Shown here: positions 17,642-26,754 of the stretch, piece by piece
Layout: each line of letters opens with the position of its first letter
Position numbering within the stretch: position 1 is the first letter of the stretch
Source: Alphaproteobacteria bacterium
Lineage (GTDB): Bacteria > Pseudomonadota > Alphaproteobacteria > Caulobacterales > Hyphomonadaceae
Assembly: GCA_018830285.1 (NCBI GenBank)
Contig: JAHJSB010000006.1
Coordinates: forward strand, 1 to 64,000
Direction of reading: 5' to 3'
Length of the DNA: 64,000 nt
The notes under the pieces: generated by a model
Seen by the model: only the letters and a program-made list of their open reading frames with translations
The model's database searches: none
What the model was told of the DNA's origin: nothing
Position numbers and translations under genes: made by a program

Positions 17642-18303
17642 GGCGGGACGATCCGGACTTCGGACAGGCGGATGGCTTCGCGGACGCGGCCGCGCAGGAC
17701 CAGCGTGTCGATATTGTCTGGTTCGGCCTGCATGGCGGCTTTGACATCGGCGAGGGCCATGTCGAGGTCGCCGGTATTGAGCCGGGCTTCAGCACGAAGA
17801 TAATGCGCCGTGCCGAAACCGGGTGAGGATTCGAGGGCCGCATCCAGGTCCGATGCGGCCTGGGTCCATTGCTCCAGCATGATGTGGGCGCTGGCGCGGT
17901 CGACCAAGAGCTCCGGGTCATTGGGGATGATTTTCAGGGCATTGGTAATCGTCAGGATCGCGGCTTCTGGTGCGCCGGCCACGAGCCAGGCATTGCCGGC
18001 CTGGGTGAGATAAAGCGCGCGCTGTTCGAGCGTACCGCCGTCGGTCGCATTGGCCAGTTCTTCAAGCCGCGCTGCACCTTCAGCCTCCTGGCCGAGAGCG
18101 ATCAGCGAGAGCGCAACGCATTGGCGCGATCCCGGGCGGTTGCCTTCGAAGCTCCAGGCGAGGGCGTCTTCATAGGCTTCTTCGGGGTTCTCATCGATGC
18201 GGGCGATACAGGTGTCGAGGCGTGTCGCCTCGCGGGTGGCGAAATCGGCGCTGGCGGATTGAAAGAAGGCAAACGATACCGCAGCGAAGGCGAGGATAGA
18301 CAT
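17629..18303 (-). CDS. Exported tetratricopeptide-repeat protein
   Basis: About 224 residues. N-terminal signal peptide (M-S-I-L-A-F-A-A-V ... S-A-S-A) followed by four or so TPR-like helices (A-I-L-T-I-T-N-A-L-K-I-I-P-N-D, then A-L-E-S-S-P-G-F-G-T-A). Two Cys in the first third may form a disulfide. Likely a periplasmic scaffold; no specific partner can be named. ATG at 18303 has GGGAG upstream. Divergent from the epimerase-like gene (62 bases apart) and convergent with the aminopeptidase. Confidence 0.75.
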   Translation of the reverse strand: MSILAFAAVSFAFFQSASADFATREATRLDTCIARIDENPEEAYEDALAWSFEGNRPGSRQCVALSLIALGQEAEGAARLEELANATDGGTLEQRALYLTQAGNAWLVAGAPEAAILTITNALKIIPNDPELLVDRASAHIMLEQWTQAASDLDAALESSPGFGTAHYLRAEARLNTGDLDMALADVKAAMQAEPDNIDTLVLRGRVREAIRLSEVRIVPPQAE

Positions 18304-18364
18304 GGATAAAGGGCTCCCGGACCTGTAGTGGTGCCTATAGTCATCAGACAGGGCCCGAGTGCAA

Positions 18365-19213
18365 ATGACAGTTCCGCCATCTCTGCTTTTTGTCTTTGGC
18401 ATGGGCTATTCGGCCCGTCGCCTGGCGGCGCAGCTCGTGCCGACGGGGTGGCGCATTGAGGGAACCAGCCGGGCGAAAGTTGCGGATTCCGGGCCGGGGG
18501 TGAGGGTGCTGCAATGGGGCGGTGAGGGGGAGGTGCGTCCGCCGTCCGGCGCGCATTGGCTGGTCACGCTGCCACCCGATTCAGACGGGTGCCCTGCGGC
18601 CCGAGCGATGGCAAAGCGGGCCGGCGAGGCGGCATCGGTCACCTATCTTTCGACCACGGGCGTTTACGGCGACCTCGGCGGCGGCTGGGCGATGGAATGG
18701 AGCCCGGTCAATCCGGGGTCGGCCAGGGCGAAGGCGCGGGTGCTGGCCGAACGGCAATGGCAGGAGGCGACAGGCGGCGCGGCGCGGATCGTGCGCCTGC
18801 CGGGCATTTATGGTCCCGGCCGGTCGCCCTTCGAGCGATTGCGCAATGGCACGGCGACGCGGGTGGTGAAGCCGGGGCAGGTGTTCAGCCGCGTCCATGT
18901 CGAGGATATTGCGCGCGGGTTGGAAGCCCTGCTGCTGAAGCCAGGTCTGACCGGCGTGTTCCACCTGTGCGATGATGAACCGGCGCCGCCGCAGGATGTG
19001 ACGGCGTTTGCAGCGGGACTGCTCGGGATGGCGCCGCCGCCGGACGTGGACATTGCGGATGCGGGGCTCAGCCCGATGGCGCTGAGCTTCTATGCGGAAT
19101 GCAAGCGGATCTCGAATGCGCGCACCAAGGCTGCATTGGGGTGGCGTCCGCTCTATCCGTCGTATCGGGAAGGCCTGTCCGCTGTTCTTGCGGAGGAACA
19201 GGCCGGAACCTGA
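18365..19213 (+). CDS. NAD(P)-binding epimerase/dehydratase-like protein (YeeZ-like)
   Basis: About 282 residues with an extended-SDR fold. The N-terminal dinucleotide motif is the atypical G-M-G-Y-S-A-R-R, used by YeeZ-type proteins. S-T-T-G-V-Y-G-D supplies the catalytic Ser/Tyr region, and R-L-P-G-I-Y-G-P-G-R-S and R-V-H-V-E-D-I-A-R match the NAD-dependent epimerase family. Substrate unknown. A GTG at 18359 is a possible earlier start. Confidence 0.8.
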   Translation: MTVPPSLLFVFGMGYSARRLAAQLVPTGWRIEGTSRAKVADSGPGVRVLQWGGEGEVRPPSGAHWLVTLPPDSDGCPAARAMAKRAGEAASVTYLSTTGVYGDLGGGWAMEWSPVNPGSARAKARVLAERQWQEATGGAARIVRLPGIYGPGRSPFERLRNGTATRVVKPGQVFSRVHVEDIARGLEALLLKPGLTGVFHLCDDEPAPPQDVTAFAAGLLGMAPPPDVDIADAGLSPMALSFYAECKRISNARTKAALGWRPLYPSYREGLSAVLAEEQAGT

Positions 19214-19215
19214 GT

Positions 19216-20940
19216 TCAGGTCCGGACGAGGGCGGGCCGGAACATCTCGTTGCCGATCGGGGACTGGCGCTCGTCATACAGACGAACGATGCCCTTGCCG
19301 TCGCGCTTGGCGCGATAGAGCGCGGCATCTGCGCGCGGGATGCCAGTCTTGAATTCGTCGAGCGTCTGCACGAAGGCAATTCCGACGCTGGCACCGACGT
19401 TCAGGGTTTTTGTTCCGAACATGATCGGCCGGTTGATACGCGCGATGCATTCATCGCCGAATGCCTGGATGTCCGCACGCGGGTCCTGATCCGCATAGAG
19501 CACGATGAATTCATCACCGCCCGTGCGGTAGGGCTTGGCCCGGCCAAGACTCAGCTTGTTCAGGCGCTGACCGATGACCTGCAATACCGTGTCGCCCGCT
19601 TCATGGCCATATGTGTCGTTGATCGCCTTGAAACCGTCGAGGTCGATGGCAAGCACGGCGGCGCAGGACGGTTCGGTCCGCGGCTTGGTCGTGTCGAAGG
19701 TTGAGTCGAGATGGCGGCGATTGGGCAGGCCGGTCAGGACATCCGTCGCCGCGCTGATTTCAGCGTCCTTCACCCGGTTGCTGATTGCCCAGCTGAATTG
19801 CAGCACTGTCAGGCAAAGGCCCAGTGGCACAACATAATGGTTGAACGCGAGATATGGCGTCAGTTCGAATGACCGGGCGTACAGCCAGACCGTCGCGAAG
19901 ATGCAGGGCGACCAGGCCATGAGGATTGCCCCTGCGCCATAGACGCGTCGGCGGTGCAAGACCCAGACGCCTGCCAGCGTGACCACGGGAACGAGGACGG
20001 TGACCGCCAGGTAGACCAGGCCGGCGACCGCATCCGGCAGGAACGTGTAGAGGCCGGACAGGGCGCAAAAGGCGACCATGAAATTCATCGCCGTATGGAA
20101 AGCGGGCCAGCGGTTGCGCAGGTCAAGGAAGGCCGCGATGAACAATCCGCCCAGCGCCGTAACCGCGCCCTGGAGCATGTCGACCAGCAGCATCGTACTG
20201 AAATCGCTGTGGGGCCAGAGGAAGGATTTTCCGATGCCTGTCGAAAAGGCGATATAGAGCGTGGCCGCGATGCAGAACGCGAAATAGAGCCGGTAGGCCT
20301 GGTTGCCGGATGTGCGCATGACCGAGAAGGCATAGGCGGTAAACGTGCAGATGATCCCGAGCATCAAGGCGTAGATCGCAATGGTCCACTGTGACCAGGA
20401 CTGGTAATCAGCACTTGAGTGAAACCACATGTTGGCGACGATGATCGTCTCGCTGTGGACGCGCAGATAAAGCGTGCGGGTTTCTTCGGCGGGAACATCA
20501 ACTTCAAAGGCCGGGAACGGATCCTGGATCGCGATACCGGCGCGGGCCACGGCGGCGCCGGCGCGGCCGGTCTGTGTAACACCGTGTGCGTCGACAATGT
20601 ATGCTTCGACGACCTGCACGTAGGGAAAGCGGATGACGGCGTTGCCGCGGAGGTCTGACTTGCTGGAATTGACAAGGTCTGCCTTGATCCAGATGTCGCC
20701 GGTTTTTCCGGAACCGAAGAAGATGTCTTTCCTGTTCGGCTCGAAGACGACATCGCTGGTGCCGCTGAGAATGTCTTCGATTTGCGTATCAGGGGAAACA
20801 GATTCGGCAATTTCGATCTGCCCGCCGATTGCGATCCGGCCGTCGAGTCCGCCAACCTGGACCGTGCCGGCGTCGGATGGAAAGGTCAGCGATGTGACAA
20901 CAACCACAAGCAGACTGACAAATCGGCTGACGAAACGCAT
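19216..20940 (-). CDS. Membrane diguanylate cyclase with 7TMR-DISM sensor
   Basis: About 574 residues. Signal peptide, periplasmic 7TMR-DISM extracellular domain (about 30-180), seven membrane helices (about 185-390) and a C-terminal GGDEF domain with D-L-D-G-F-K-A-I-N-D near 445 and the intact catalytic R-T-G-G-D-E-F near 490. It makes cyclic di-GMP from two GTP. The residues before GGDEF (G-R-A-K-P-Y-R) do not contain the RxxD product-inhibition site. Start at 20940 has GGAAG upstream. Cyclic di-GMP output would fit control of pili and surface attachment, which is inference. Confidence 0.92.
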   Translation of the reverse strand: MRFVSRFVSLLVVVVTSLTFPSDAGTVQVGGLDGRIAIGGQIEIAESVSPDTQIEDILSGTSDVVFEPNRKDIFFGSGKTGDIWIKADLVNSSKSDLRGNAVIRFPYVQVVEAYIVDAHGVTQTGRAGAAVARAGIAIQDPFPAFEVDVPAEETRTLYLRVHSETIIVANMWFHSSADYQSWSQWTIAIYALMLGIICTFTAYAFSVMRTSGNQAYRLYFAFCIAATLYIAFSTGIGKSFLWPHSDFSTMLLVDMLQGAVTALGGLFIAAFLDLRNRWPAFHTAMNFMVAFCALSGLYTFLPDAVAGLVYLAVTVLVPVVTLAGVWVLHRRRVYGAGAILMAWSPCIFATVWLYARSFELTPYLAFNHYVVPLGLCLTVLQFSWAISNRVKDAEISAATDVLTGLPNRRHLDSTFDTTKPRTEPSCAAVLAIDLDGFKAINDTYGHEAGDTVLQVIGQRLNKLSLGRAKPYRTGGDEFIVLYADQDPRADIQAFGDECIARINRPIMFGTKTLNVGASVGIAFVQTLDEFKTGIPRADAALYRAKRDGKGIVRLYDERQSPIGNEMFRPALVRT

Positions 20941-21299
20941 GGAATTCTTCCGTGACAAACAAACTGAACGGCTGGAACCGTCCGACACAGAATTTCTGAC
21001 ATAAAAACAGATATTTATGGTTAGTTCCGGAGGGGGAATTTGAAGCGAATGCCAGACAATACGCATACGTTCTGTTAAGGGATTCAGGCGGCCGAGCCGA
21101 TCGCATTCACTGGGACTGCGTTCGCCGAGGGTGAAGCAAGGCGCGGTGTCCAGACGGGGACTTGTAAATTACTTACCGGTGAGCCGCGCAAATCGGGGAG
21201 AAGGGGGTCAACATGGATGGCAATTCGTGATAGGTTCCCGATCCCAGCAGACGGGGCTGCGACCACTCAATGGCAAGTCCCGCGACAAGGGGACGAAAC
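20941..21299. other. 359-base divergent spacer, no gene recognised
   Basis: The spacer lies between the diguanylate cyclase and the TPR lipoprotein, read apart. It has an AT-rich core near 20995-21025 and a second AT patch near 21165 likely to hold promoters. A tiny frame after GGGGAGAAGGGGG at about 21210 encodes only five codons. No tRNA, riboswitch core or strong terminator is recognisable. Confidence 0.4.
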
Positions 21300-23030
21300 A
21301 TGACAGGCAGACATATTCTGATGGCGGTCAGCGCCATTGCGCTAACGAGCTGTAGCCATTTCCGGCATCACCAGAGCGGGGCGTATATCGCCGAGACCGC
21401 TGTGCCCGTTGAGGTGACGACACCTGCAACCGAAACGGTCGATATGGCGACGCTGGCGGGCGCGCCATTGTTCGAAGGCATGGGCGATTTCCACCGCGAG
21501 ATCACGACGAGCAGCCCCGATGCGCAGAAATATTTTGACCAGGGCATGGTACTCGCGTTCGGCTTCAATCACGCTGAGAGTATCCGCTCGTTTCGTGCCG
21601 CGCAGAAACTCGATCCGGACTGTGCGATGTGTTTCTGGGGCGAGGCGCTGGCAACGGGGCCGAACATCAATGTCACCAGCAAGGGCAAGGCGGTCATGTC
21701 TGAAGCCGACCGCGTGTCGGCCTTTGCGGCAATCAACAAGGCGCTGGCCTTGAAGGATACGGCGAGCCCGGACGAGCAGGCGCTGATTGCGGCGCTGGCG
21801 ACGCGCTACAATGGTGATGCCACGACGCCGCGCGAACCACTGGACCTCGCCTATGCGGAGGCGATGGGACAGTACGTGGCAGGTCATCCGGAGGATGACG
21901 ACGCGGCAGCGATGTATTCCGAAGCCTGGATGAACACGATGCCATGGGACTATTGGTCGGCGGATGGCGAGCCGAAGCCCGAGACGGTCAAAGTGATCAA
22001 TGCACTTGAAGGCATTATCGCGCGTTCACCAGAACACCCACTGGCGCTACACCTTTACATCCACGCGGTCGAAGCCTCGCACAATCCGGGACGGGCGGAA
22101 GACGAGGCCGACATGCTGGCTAACCTCGTTCCGGGATCCGGCCACCTCGTGCACATGCCGGCGCATATCTATTGGCGCGTTGGACGCTATGATGATGCGG
22201 CGACGGCGAATATCAGGGCCGCGAAGGTGGATGAGGACTATATTGCCCAGTGCAATGCGCAGGGCTTCTATCCGGCACTCTACTATCCGCACAATATCCA
22301 CTTCCTTTGGGCGGCCTCCAGCATGGCCGGCCAGCGCGACATGGCCATCAACACGGCGCAGAAGCTGGCTGACAATGTAAGGCTGGAACAGATCGAGCAG
22401 TTTCCGACCATCGAGTTCTTCAAGACGGTCCCGATGCTGGCGCTGGTGCAGTTCGGTCAGTGGGAGGACATCCTGGCGCTGGAGCAGCCACCGGAATCGC
22501 TCGATTACTCAAATGCCATCTGGCATTATGCGAGGGGCGTCGCGGCGGCGCGGACGGGCAATACGGATGCGGCGAGCGAGGAACGCGAGGAGCTGGCGGC
22601 CCTGAAAGGCAGTGTGCAGATCAGCTTCCTCGATACGGCGGACTATCCGGCCAGCACGCTGCTGACGATCGCCGACGAACTCCTGCTGGGCGAGATTGCC
22701 AGTGTCGAAGCGCGTCACCAAGAGGCGATTGCGCATTTCTCTGCAGCGGTGGATGCGCAGGATTCGCTGCCCTATACCGAACCACCCTTCTGGTATTACC
22801 CGACGCGTCAATCGCTGGGTGAGGCCCATATCGCGGCAGGCCAGTTCGCCAAGGCCGAAGCGGTCTATCGCAAGGACCTTGTCGATTATCCGCACAATGG
22901 CTGGTCGATGTCGGGACTCATGAAGGCGTTGACCGCGCAAGGCAAGACCGACGAGGCCGCCGAAATGAAACACATGTTCGACATTGTCTGGCGCAATTCG
23001 GACGTGACGCTCGACGGGTCGCGGCTCTAG
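21300..23030 (+). CDS. TPR-containing lipoprotein
   Basis: About 576 residues. A signal peptide ends in T-S-C, a likely lipobox. The opening of the mature protein (D-A-Q-K-Y-F-D-Q-G-M-V-L-A-F-G-F-N-H-A-E-S-I-R-S-F) and C-A-M-C-F-W-G-E-A-L-A are typical of a widespread group of large TPR proteins of unknown role. Further segments such as H-P-L-A-L-H-L-Y-I-H-A-V-E-A-S and P-A-H-I-Y-W-R-V-G-R-Y-D-D-A support the group. The Cys-x-x-Cys-x-W and several His suggest a possible metal or heme site, but this is speculative. The 3' end overlaps the hydrolase gene by 4 bases. Confidence 0.82.
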   Translation: MTGRHILMAVSAIALTSCSHFRHHQSGAYIAETAVPVEVTTPATETVDMATLAGAPLFEGMGDFHREITTSSPDAQKYFDQGMVLAFGFNHAESIRSFRAAQKLDPDCAMCFWGEALATGPNINVTSKGKAVMSEADRVSAFAAINKALALKDTASPDEQALIAALATRYNGDATTPREPLDLAYAEAMGQYVAGHPEDDDAAAMYSEAWMNTMPWDYWSADGEPKPETVKVINALEGIIARSPEHPLALHLYIHAVEASHNPGRAEDEADMLANLVPGSGHLVHMPAHIYWRVGRYDDAATANIRAAKVDEDYIAQCNAQGFYPALYYPHNIHFLWAASSMAGQRDMAINTAQKLADNVRLEQIEQFPTIEFFKTVPMLALVQFGQWEDILALEQPPESLDYSNAIWHYARGVAAARTGNTDAASEEREELAALKGSVQISFLDTADYPASTLLTIADELLLGEIASVEARHQEAIAHFSAAVDAQDSLPYTEPPFWYYPTRQSLGEAHIAAGQFAKAEAVYRKDLVDYPHNGWSMSGLMKALTAQGKTDEAAEMKHMFDIVWRNSDVTLDGSRL

Positions 23031-23782
23031 GCCAGCGTTGCGGCCACCTCGTCGCAGGTTGCGAGCAGGCGGGCAATGTCCTGCTCGCGGCTGAGGCGGT
23101 GGTCGCCATCCTTGATGAGGGTGATGGCCAGATCGCTGGTTGTCATGGCGTCGACGAGGCGTGCGGCATGGGTCCACGGCACGTCGGAATCCTGCATGCC
23201 CTGGAGGATGCGAACCGGGCCGTCAAAGTCGATTGGCTTGTCGAGGACCTGCCATTGGCGGCCGTCCTCGATGAGGGCGCGGGTGATCGTATAGGGTTCG
23301 TCATAGTCTGACGGGCGCAGCGTGAAGCCCTGTTCCATGATCTCGGCCTGTGCTTTGGCGGAGAATTCGGGCCACATCAGCTTTTCGGTAAAGTCCGGCG
23401 CCGGAGCGATGAGAATGAGGCCCTTCACACGGTCCGGGCGAGCGAGGGCGGCGAGCAGCGCCATCCAGCCGCCCATGCTGGAGCCGACGACGACCAGTGG
23501 CCCGTCGGTCTGGCTGTCGATCGCGGCCAGCGCATCGGCGCGCCACTGGCTGACCGTGCCGTCTTCGAACGCGCCGCCGGACTGGCCATGACCGGAATAA
23601 TCGAAGGCGAGAAAGCCGTGGCCTGTGCGATTCGCCCAGTCTTCGAGCCGGAGAACCTTGGTGCCGCTGATGTCGGACTTGAAGCCGCACATCCAGACGA
23701 ATGTCAGCTTGCCCGAGCTGGCGGGATTGTGGCGAAAGGCGAGGCGCCTGCCCTCAGGGCTGGTGAAATAGGACGTTGTCAT
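23027..23782 (-). CDS. Alpha/beta hydrolase (ABHD10-like)
   Basis: 251 residues. Nucleophile elbow G-S-S-M-G-G near residue 99, oxyanion region W-M-C-G-F-K-S-D near 31, an acid candidate in D-S-D-V-P-W-T and the catalytic His in G-D-H-R-L-S near 230. F-D-Y-S-G-H-G-Q-S-G-G is the canonical strand before the elbow. Resembles serine hydrolases of the ABHD10/acyl-protein thioesterase type; substrate not deducible. Single gene, divergent from the glycosyltransferase. Confidence 0.85.
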   Translation of the reverse strand: MTTSYFTSPEGRRLAFRHNPASSGKLTFVWMCGFKSDISGTKVLRLEDWANRTGHGFLAFDYSGHGQSGGAFEDGTVSQWRADALAAIDSQTDGPLVVVGSSMGGWMALLAALARPDRVKGLILIAPAPDFTEKLMWPEFSAKAQAEIMEQGFTLRPSDYDEPYTITRALIEDGRQWQVLDKPIDFDGPVRILQGMQDSDVPWTHAARLVDAMTTSDLAITLIKDGDHRLSREQDIARLLATCDEVAATLA

Positions 23783-23858
23783 CGCCCTTCCGTTCCTTCA
23801 TCTGTTTCCCCTGTCAAGCGAGCGAGGGGCGAGAGCGGCTTTGGACGAATTCCCGGAC

Positions 23859-25001
23859 ATGACCGGCAAGACCATCCTGCAGGTGGCGCCAGAGCTTTCA
23901 GCCGGAGGCGTCGAGCGTACCGTGCTGGAAGTGACCGAGGCGATCATCGCAGCGGGCGGCCGGGCCTTGCTGGCAAGCAAGGGCGGGCGACTCGAAGACG
24001 AGTTTGCGGCGCTGGGCGGCGAACTGTTCCGGATGGATGCCAAATCGAAGAACCCGATAACGTTGAGGCTGAACCAGCGCAAACTGGAAGGCCTGATCGC
24101 GCGCGAGGGCGTCAGCCTTGTGCATGCCCGGTCGCGCGCGCCGGCCTGGAGCGCCTATTGGGCCGCCAAGGCGGCGGGTGTGCCCTTCGTGACCACCTAT
24201 CATGGCGCCTATTCGGGCAAGACACGGCTGAAGCGGGCCTATAATTCCGTCATGGCGAAGGGCGACCTCGTGATCGCCAATTCGAACTGGATCGCGGCGC
24301 ATGTGCATGCAGAGCACGGGATCGCCGAGGACAGGATCGTCACGATCCCGCGCGGCGTGGACCTTACCGCGTTCGATCCGGTCGCAGTGACGCCGTCGCG
24401 GATCGCGGCGGTCAGGCAACGCTGGGGCATCGCGGGCGATCCGCGCGTGACGCTGCTCCTGCCGGGCCGGTTGACCGAATGGAAGGGCCAGCTTGTCGCC
24501 ATCGAGGCGTTGGGGCTGATGTCCGTGCAGGAGCTGAAGGGCCTTGTCCTGGTCCTGGCAGGCGATCCGCAGGGCCGGGCGGCCTATGTCACCAAGCTGG
24601 AAGACGCGATCCTGGACTACAAGCTGGGCGGCACGGTGATCCTGGCCGAACATGAGCGCGACATGCCGGCGGCCTGCCTGGCGGCGGATATCGTGCTCAC
24701 ACCGTCGATCCGGCCGGAAGCCTTCGGGCGCGTGGCGGTCGAAGCCTCGGCCATGGGACGGCCCGTGATCGTCGCTGATCATGGTGGCGGGCGCGAGACG
24801 GTGATTGAGGGCGAGACGGGCGCGCGCGCCGAACCGGGCGATCCGGCGGCCCTGGCAGGGGCGATCCGGGCGTTCCTGGACGTCGGCGCATCGGCCCGGG
24901 CCGGCATGGGAAAAGCCGGCCAGGCGCATGTTCGTGCGCATTTCTCCAAGCAGGGGCTTCAGGCGGCGACGCTTAATGTCTATAAGCGTTTGCTGGAGTA
25001 G
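23859..25001 (+). CDS. Glycosyltransferase family 4
   Basis: About 380 residues of GT-B fold. P-E-L-S-A-G-G-V-E-R-T-V opens the acceptor domain, and the donor domain carries L-L-P-G-R-L-T-E-W-K-G and the E-x7-E motif in R-P-E-A-F-G-R-V-A-V-E-A. It is expected to transfer a nucleotide-activated sugar onto lipopolysaccharide or another surface glycan at the inner membrane. A TTG at 23841 with a purine-rich stretch upstream could add six residues. The next gene, 17 bases away, is a family 9 glycosyltransferase, so the pair likely acts on the LPS core. Confidence 0.9.
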   Translation: MTGKTILQVAPELSAGGVERTVLEVTEAIIAAGGRALLASKGGRLEDEFAALGGELFRMDAKSKNPITLRLNQRKLEGLIAREGVSLVHARSRAPAWSAYWAAKAAGVPFVTTYHGAYSGKTRLKRAYNSVMAKGDLVIANSNWIAAHVHAEHGIAEDRIVTIPRGVDLTAFDPVAVTPSRIAAVRQRWGIAGDPRVTLLLPGRLTEWKGQLVAIEALGLMSVQELKGLVLVLAGDPQGRAAYVTKLEDAILDYKLGGTVILAEHERDMPAACLAADIVLTPSIRPEAFGRVAVEASAMGRPVIVADHGGGRETVIEGETGARAEPGDPAALAGAIRAFLDVGASARAGMGKAGQAHVRAHFSKQGLQAATLNVYKRLLE

Positions 25002-25018
25002 GGACCTAATAAGCAGGG

Positions 25019-26056
25019 ATGGCGAAAGCAGACGCACCGATGAGCCCGGTTAACCCCGGCGCCAAAGCCAAGGAAGTGCTCGTCATCAAGCTGAGCGCGC
25101 TGGGTGACTTTGTGCTGGCACTTGGCGCGATGAAGGCCGTGCGCGAGACTCACCCATCGGCGCGGATCACATTGCTGACGACGCCTTTTTTCGAGGAATT
25201 CGCGAAACTCTGCCCCTATGTCGACCGGATCGAAACCGATGGACGGCCGGAAGGCATGAAGGCTACGGGCGCGCTGATCCAGCGTATCCGCAAGATGAAC
25301 TACGATGTTATCTACGATTTCCAGACCAGCGGGCGGACGAAGAACTATTTCACCGCACTGAGCCGGTCGGGCAGGACGCCGCTCTGGTCGGGCCACCATG
25401 AGAAGGCAGCCTTTTTCCATGACAATGCCGAGCGCGCGAAGATGCACTCGATCGACCGGCTGGCCGAGCAGCTGGAAGTGGCGGGTGTTGCGCCGGAAGG
25501 CCGCTGGCTGGGCACCAGTGCGCCCTTCCCGGACCTGTCCTGGGTGCGCCACAAGCTGGGCGACACGCCGCGCCTGCAACCGGCCTATTTCGCGTTGACC
25601 GAGCCCTATATGCTGCTCATTCCGGGCGCGTCGGAGCACCGGGAGGCCAAGCGCTGGCCGGAAGAGAATTATGCCGAACTTGCGACGCGGATTGCCGATG
25701 CGGGCATCATGCCGGTGATCATTGGCGGCAAGGCGGAAGGCCCGCTGGCGCACGAAATCGTTCGCCGTGAGCCGCGGGTGAAGAACCTGGTGACGCGCAC
25801 TGACCTGTTCCAGATCGTGACGCTGGCCGAGAAGGCACTTTTCGTGGTGGGCAATGATACCGGCCCGATGCACATGGCGACCCTGGCGGGGGCGCCGGGC
25901 ATCGCCCTGTTCGCGCTGACCGAGAGCGATCCGGACCATTCGGCCCCGCGCGGGCCCAAAGCGCCGGTGATCATCAATTCGGCGCCGACGCTGAAGGAGC
26001 TGAGCGTCGACGACGTCTGGCAGTCCGTGCGGGCGCTTGGGCTGTTGCCCGCTTGA
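25019..26056 (+). CDS. Glycosyltransferase family 9 (heptosyltransferase-like)
   Basis: 345 residues. V-I-K-L-S-A-L-G-D-F-V-L near residue 22 is the acceptor-domain signature of ADP-heptose:LPS heptosyltransferases. I-P-G-A-S-E-H-R-E-A-K-R-W-P begins the donor domain, and V-G-N-D-T-G-P-M-H-M-A near 285 is the conserved donor-binding motif. Probably adds a heptose or related sugar to the LPS core. Downstream partner of the GT4 gene. Confidence 0.9.
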   Translation: MAKADAPMSPVNPGAKAKEVLVIKLSALGDFVLALGAMKAVRETHPSARITLLTTPFFEEFAKLCPYVDRIETDGRPEGMKATGALIQRIRKMNYDVIYDFQTSGRTKNYFTALSRSGRTPLWSGHHEKAAFFHDNAERAKMHSIDRLAEQLEVAGVAPEGRWLGTSAPFPDLSWVRHKLGDTPRLQPAYFALTEPYMLLIPGASEHREAKRWPEENYAELATRIADAGIMPVIIGGKAEGPLAHEIVRREPRVKNLVTRTDLFQIVTLAEKALFVVGNDTGPMHMATLAGAPGIALFALTESDPDHSAPRGPKAPVIINSAPTLKELSVDDVWQSVRALGLLPA

Positions 26057-26153
26057 CTTCGCCTGAGATAGAGCACAACCGAAGCGCCTTGTGGAAACTG
26101 CCGACGAATGGCATATTCCCCAAGCCTATGAACAGCCACAAAGGAGACAGGCC

Positions 26154-26693
26154 ATAGCTCGCAGACCAGACCAGGGTGGACCACAGAAACAGGTTGGCCC
26201 CCGCACCAATGAAGACATTACCGCCACCAATGTTCTCCTGATTGATGAGAACGGTGAAAAGCAGGGCGTGATGCCCCTCGCAGCAGCCCTTGATGCGGCG
26301 CGCGAGGCGAGCATGGACCTTGTGGAAGTTTCCCCCGACCAGGAAGTGCCGGTCGTGAAAATCCTCGACTATGGCAAGCTGCGATTTGAAGAGCGCAAGA
26401 AGAAGGCCGCCGCGAAGAAGAAGCAGCGGTCCAGCGAACTCAAAGAGATCAAGATGCGCCCGAATATCGACACGCATGATTATGAGGTGAAGTCGCGCGC
26501 GATGCAGCGTTTCTTCGAGGACGGCGACAAGGTGAAGGTGACCCTGCGCTTCCGGGGCCGCGAAATGGCGCACCAGCATCTCGGCATGCAATTGCTCGAG
26601 CGGGTGAGGACCCAGTTCGAGGAAACCACGAAAGTGGAAACAGAGCCGAAGCTCGAAGGCCGCCAGATGACGATGGTGCTGGCGCCGCGCTGA
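26154..26693 (+). CDS. infC: Translation initiation factor IF-3 (probable AUA start)
   Basis: From ATA at 26154 the gene encodes 179 residues, the normal IF-3 length. The N-domain shows [13 protein letters not shown] and the C-domain shows [13 protein letters not shown]. No ATG or GTG is suitably placed. AAGGAG at 26141-26146 lies exactly 7 bases before the ATA, and the residues after it (A-R-R-P-D-Q) match IF-3 N-termini. A GTG at 26091 in the same frame would add 21 atypical residues. Non-canonical AUU/AUA/AUC starts are a known feature of infC and make IF-3 repress its own translation. Confidence 0.93.
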   Translation: MARRPDQGGPQKQVGPRTNEDITATNVLLIDENGEKQGVMPLAAALDAAREASMDLVEVSPDQEVPVVKILDYGKLRFEERKKKAAAKKKQRSSELKEIKMRPNIDTHDYEVKSRAMQRFFEDGDKVKVTLRFRGREMAHQHLGMQLLERVRTQFEETTKVETEPKLEGRQMTMVLAPR

Positions 26694-26717
26694 GGCTCGT
26701 TTTCCTCAAGGCAGAAC

Positions 26718-26754
26718 GAAAAACGGGACGGGCGACTTGCCCTCCGGTTTTTTT
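26718..26754 (+). terminator. Terminator-like hairpin after infC
   Basis: An imperfect hairpin (AAAAACGG...GGGC, loop, GCCC...CCGGTTTTTTT) ends in seven T, 25 bases after the infC stop. It would uncouple infC from rpmI-rplT, at least in part. Confidence 0.6.

Noticed and set aside
20941-21299. Riboswitch, SRP RNA or EcfG-type promoter in the long spacer
   Set aside because: No conserved riboswitch core or SRP tetraloop helix. GGAAC motifs are present but lack a CGTT at 16-17 bases.
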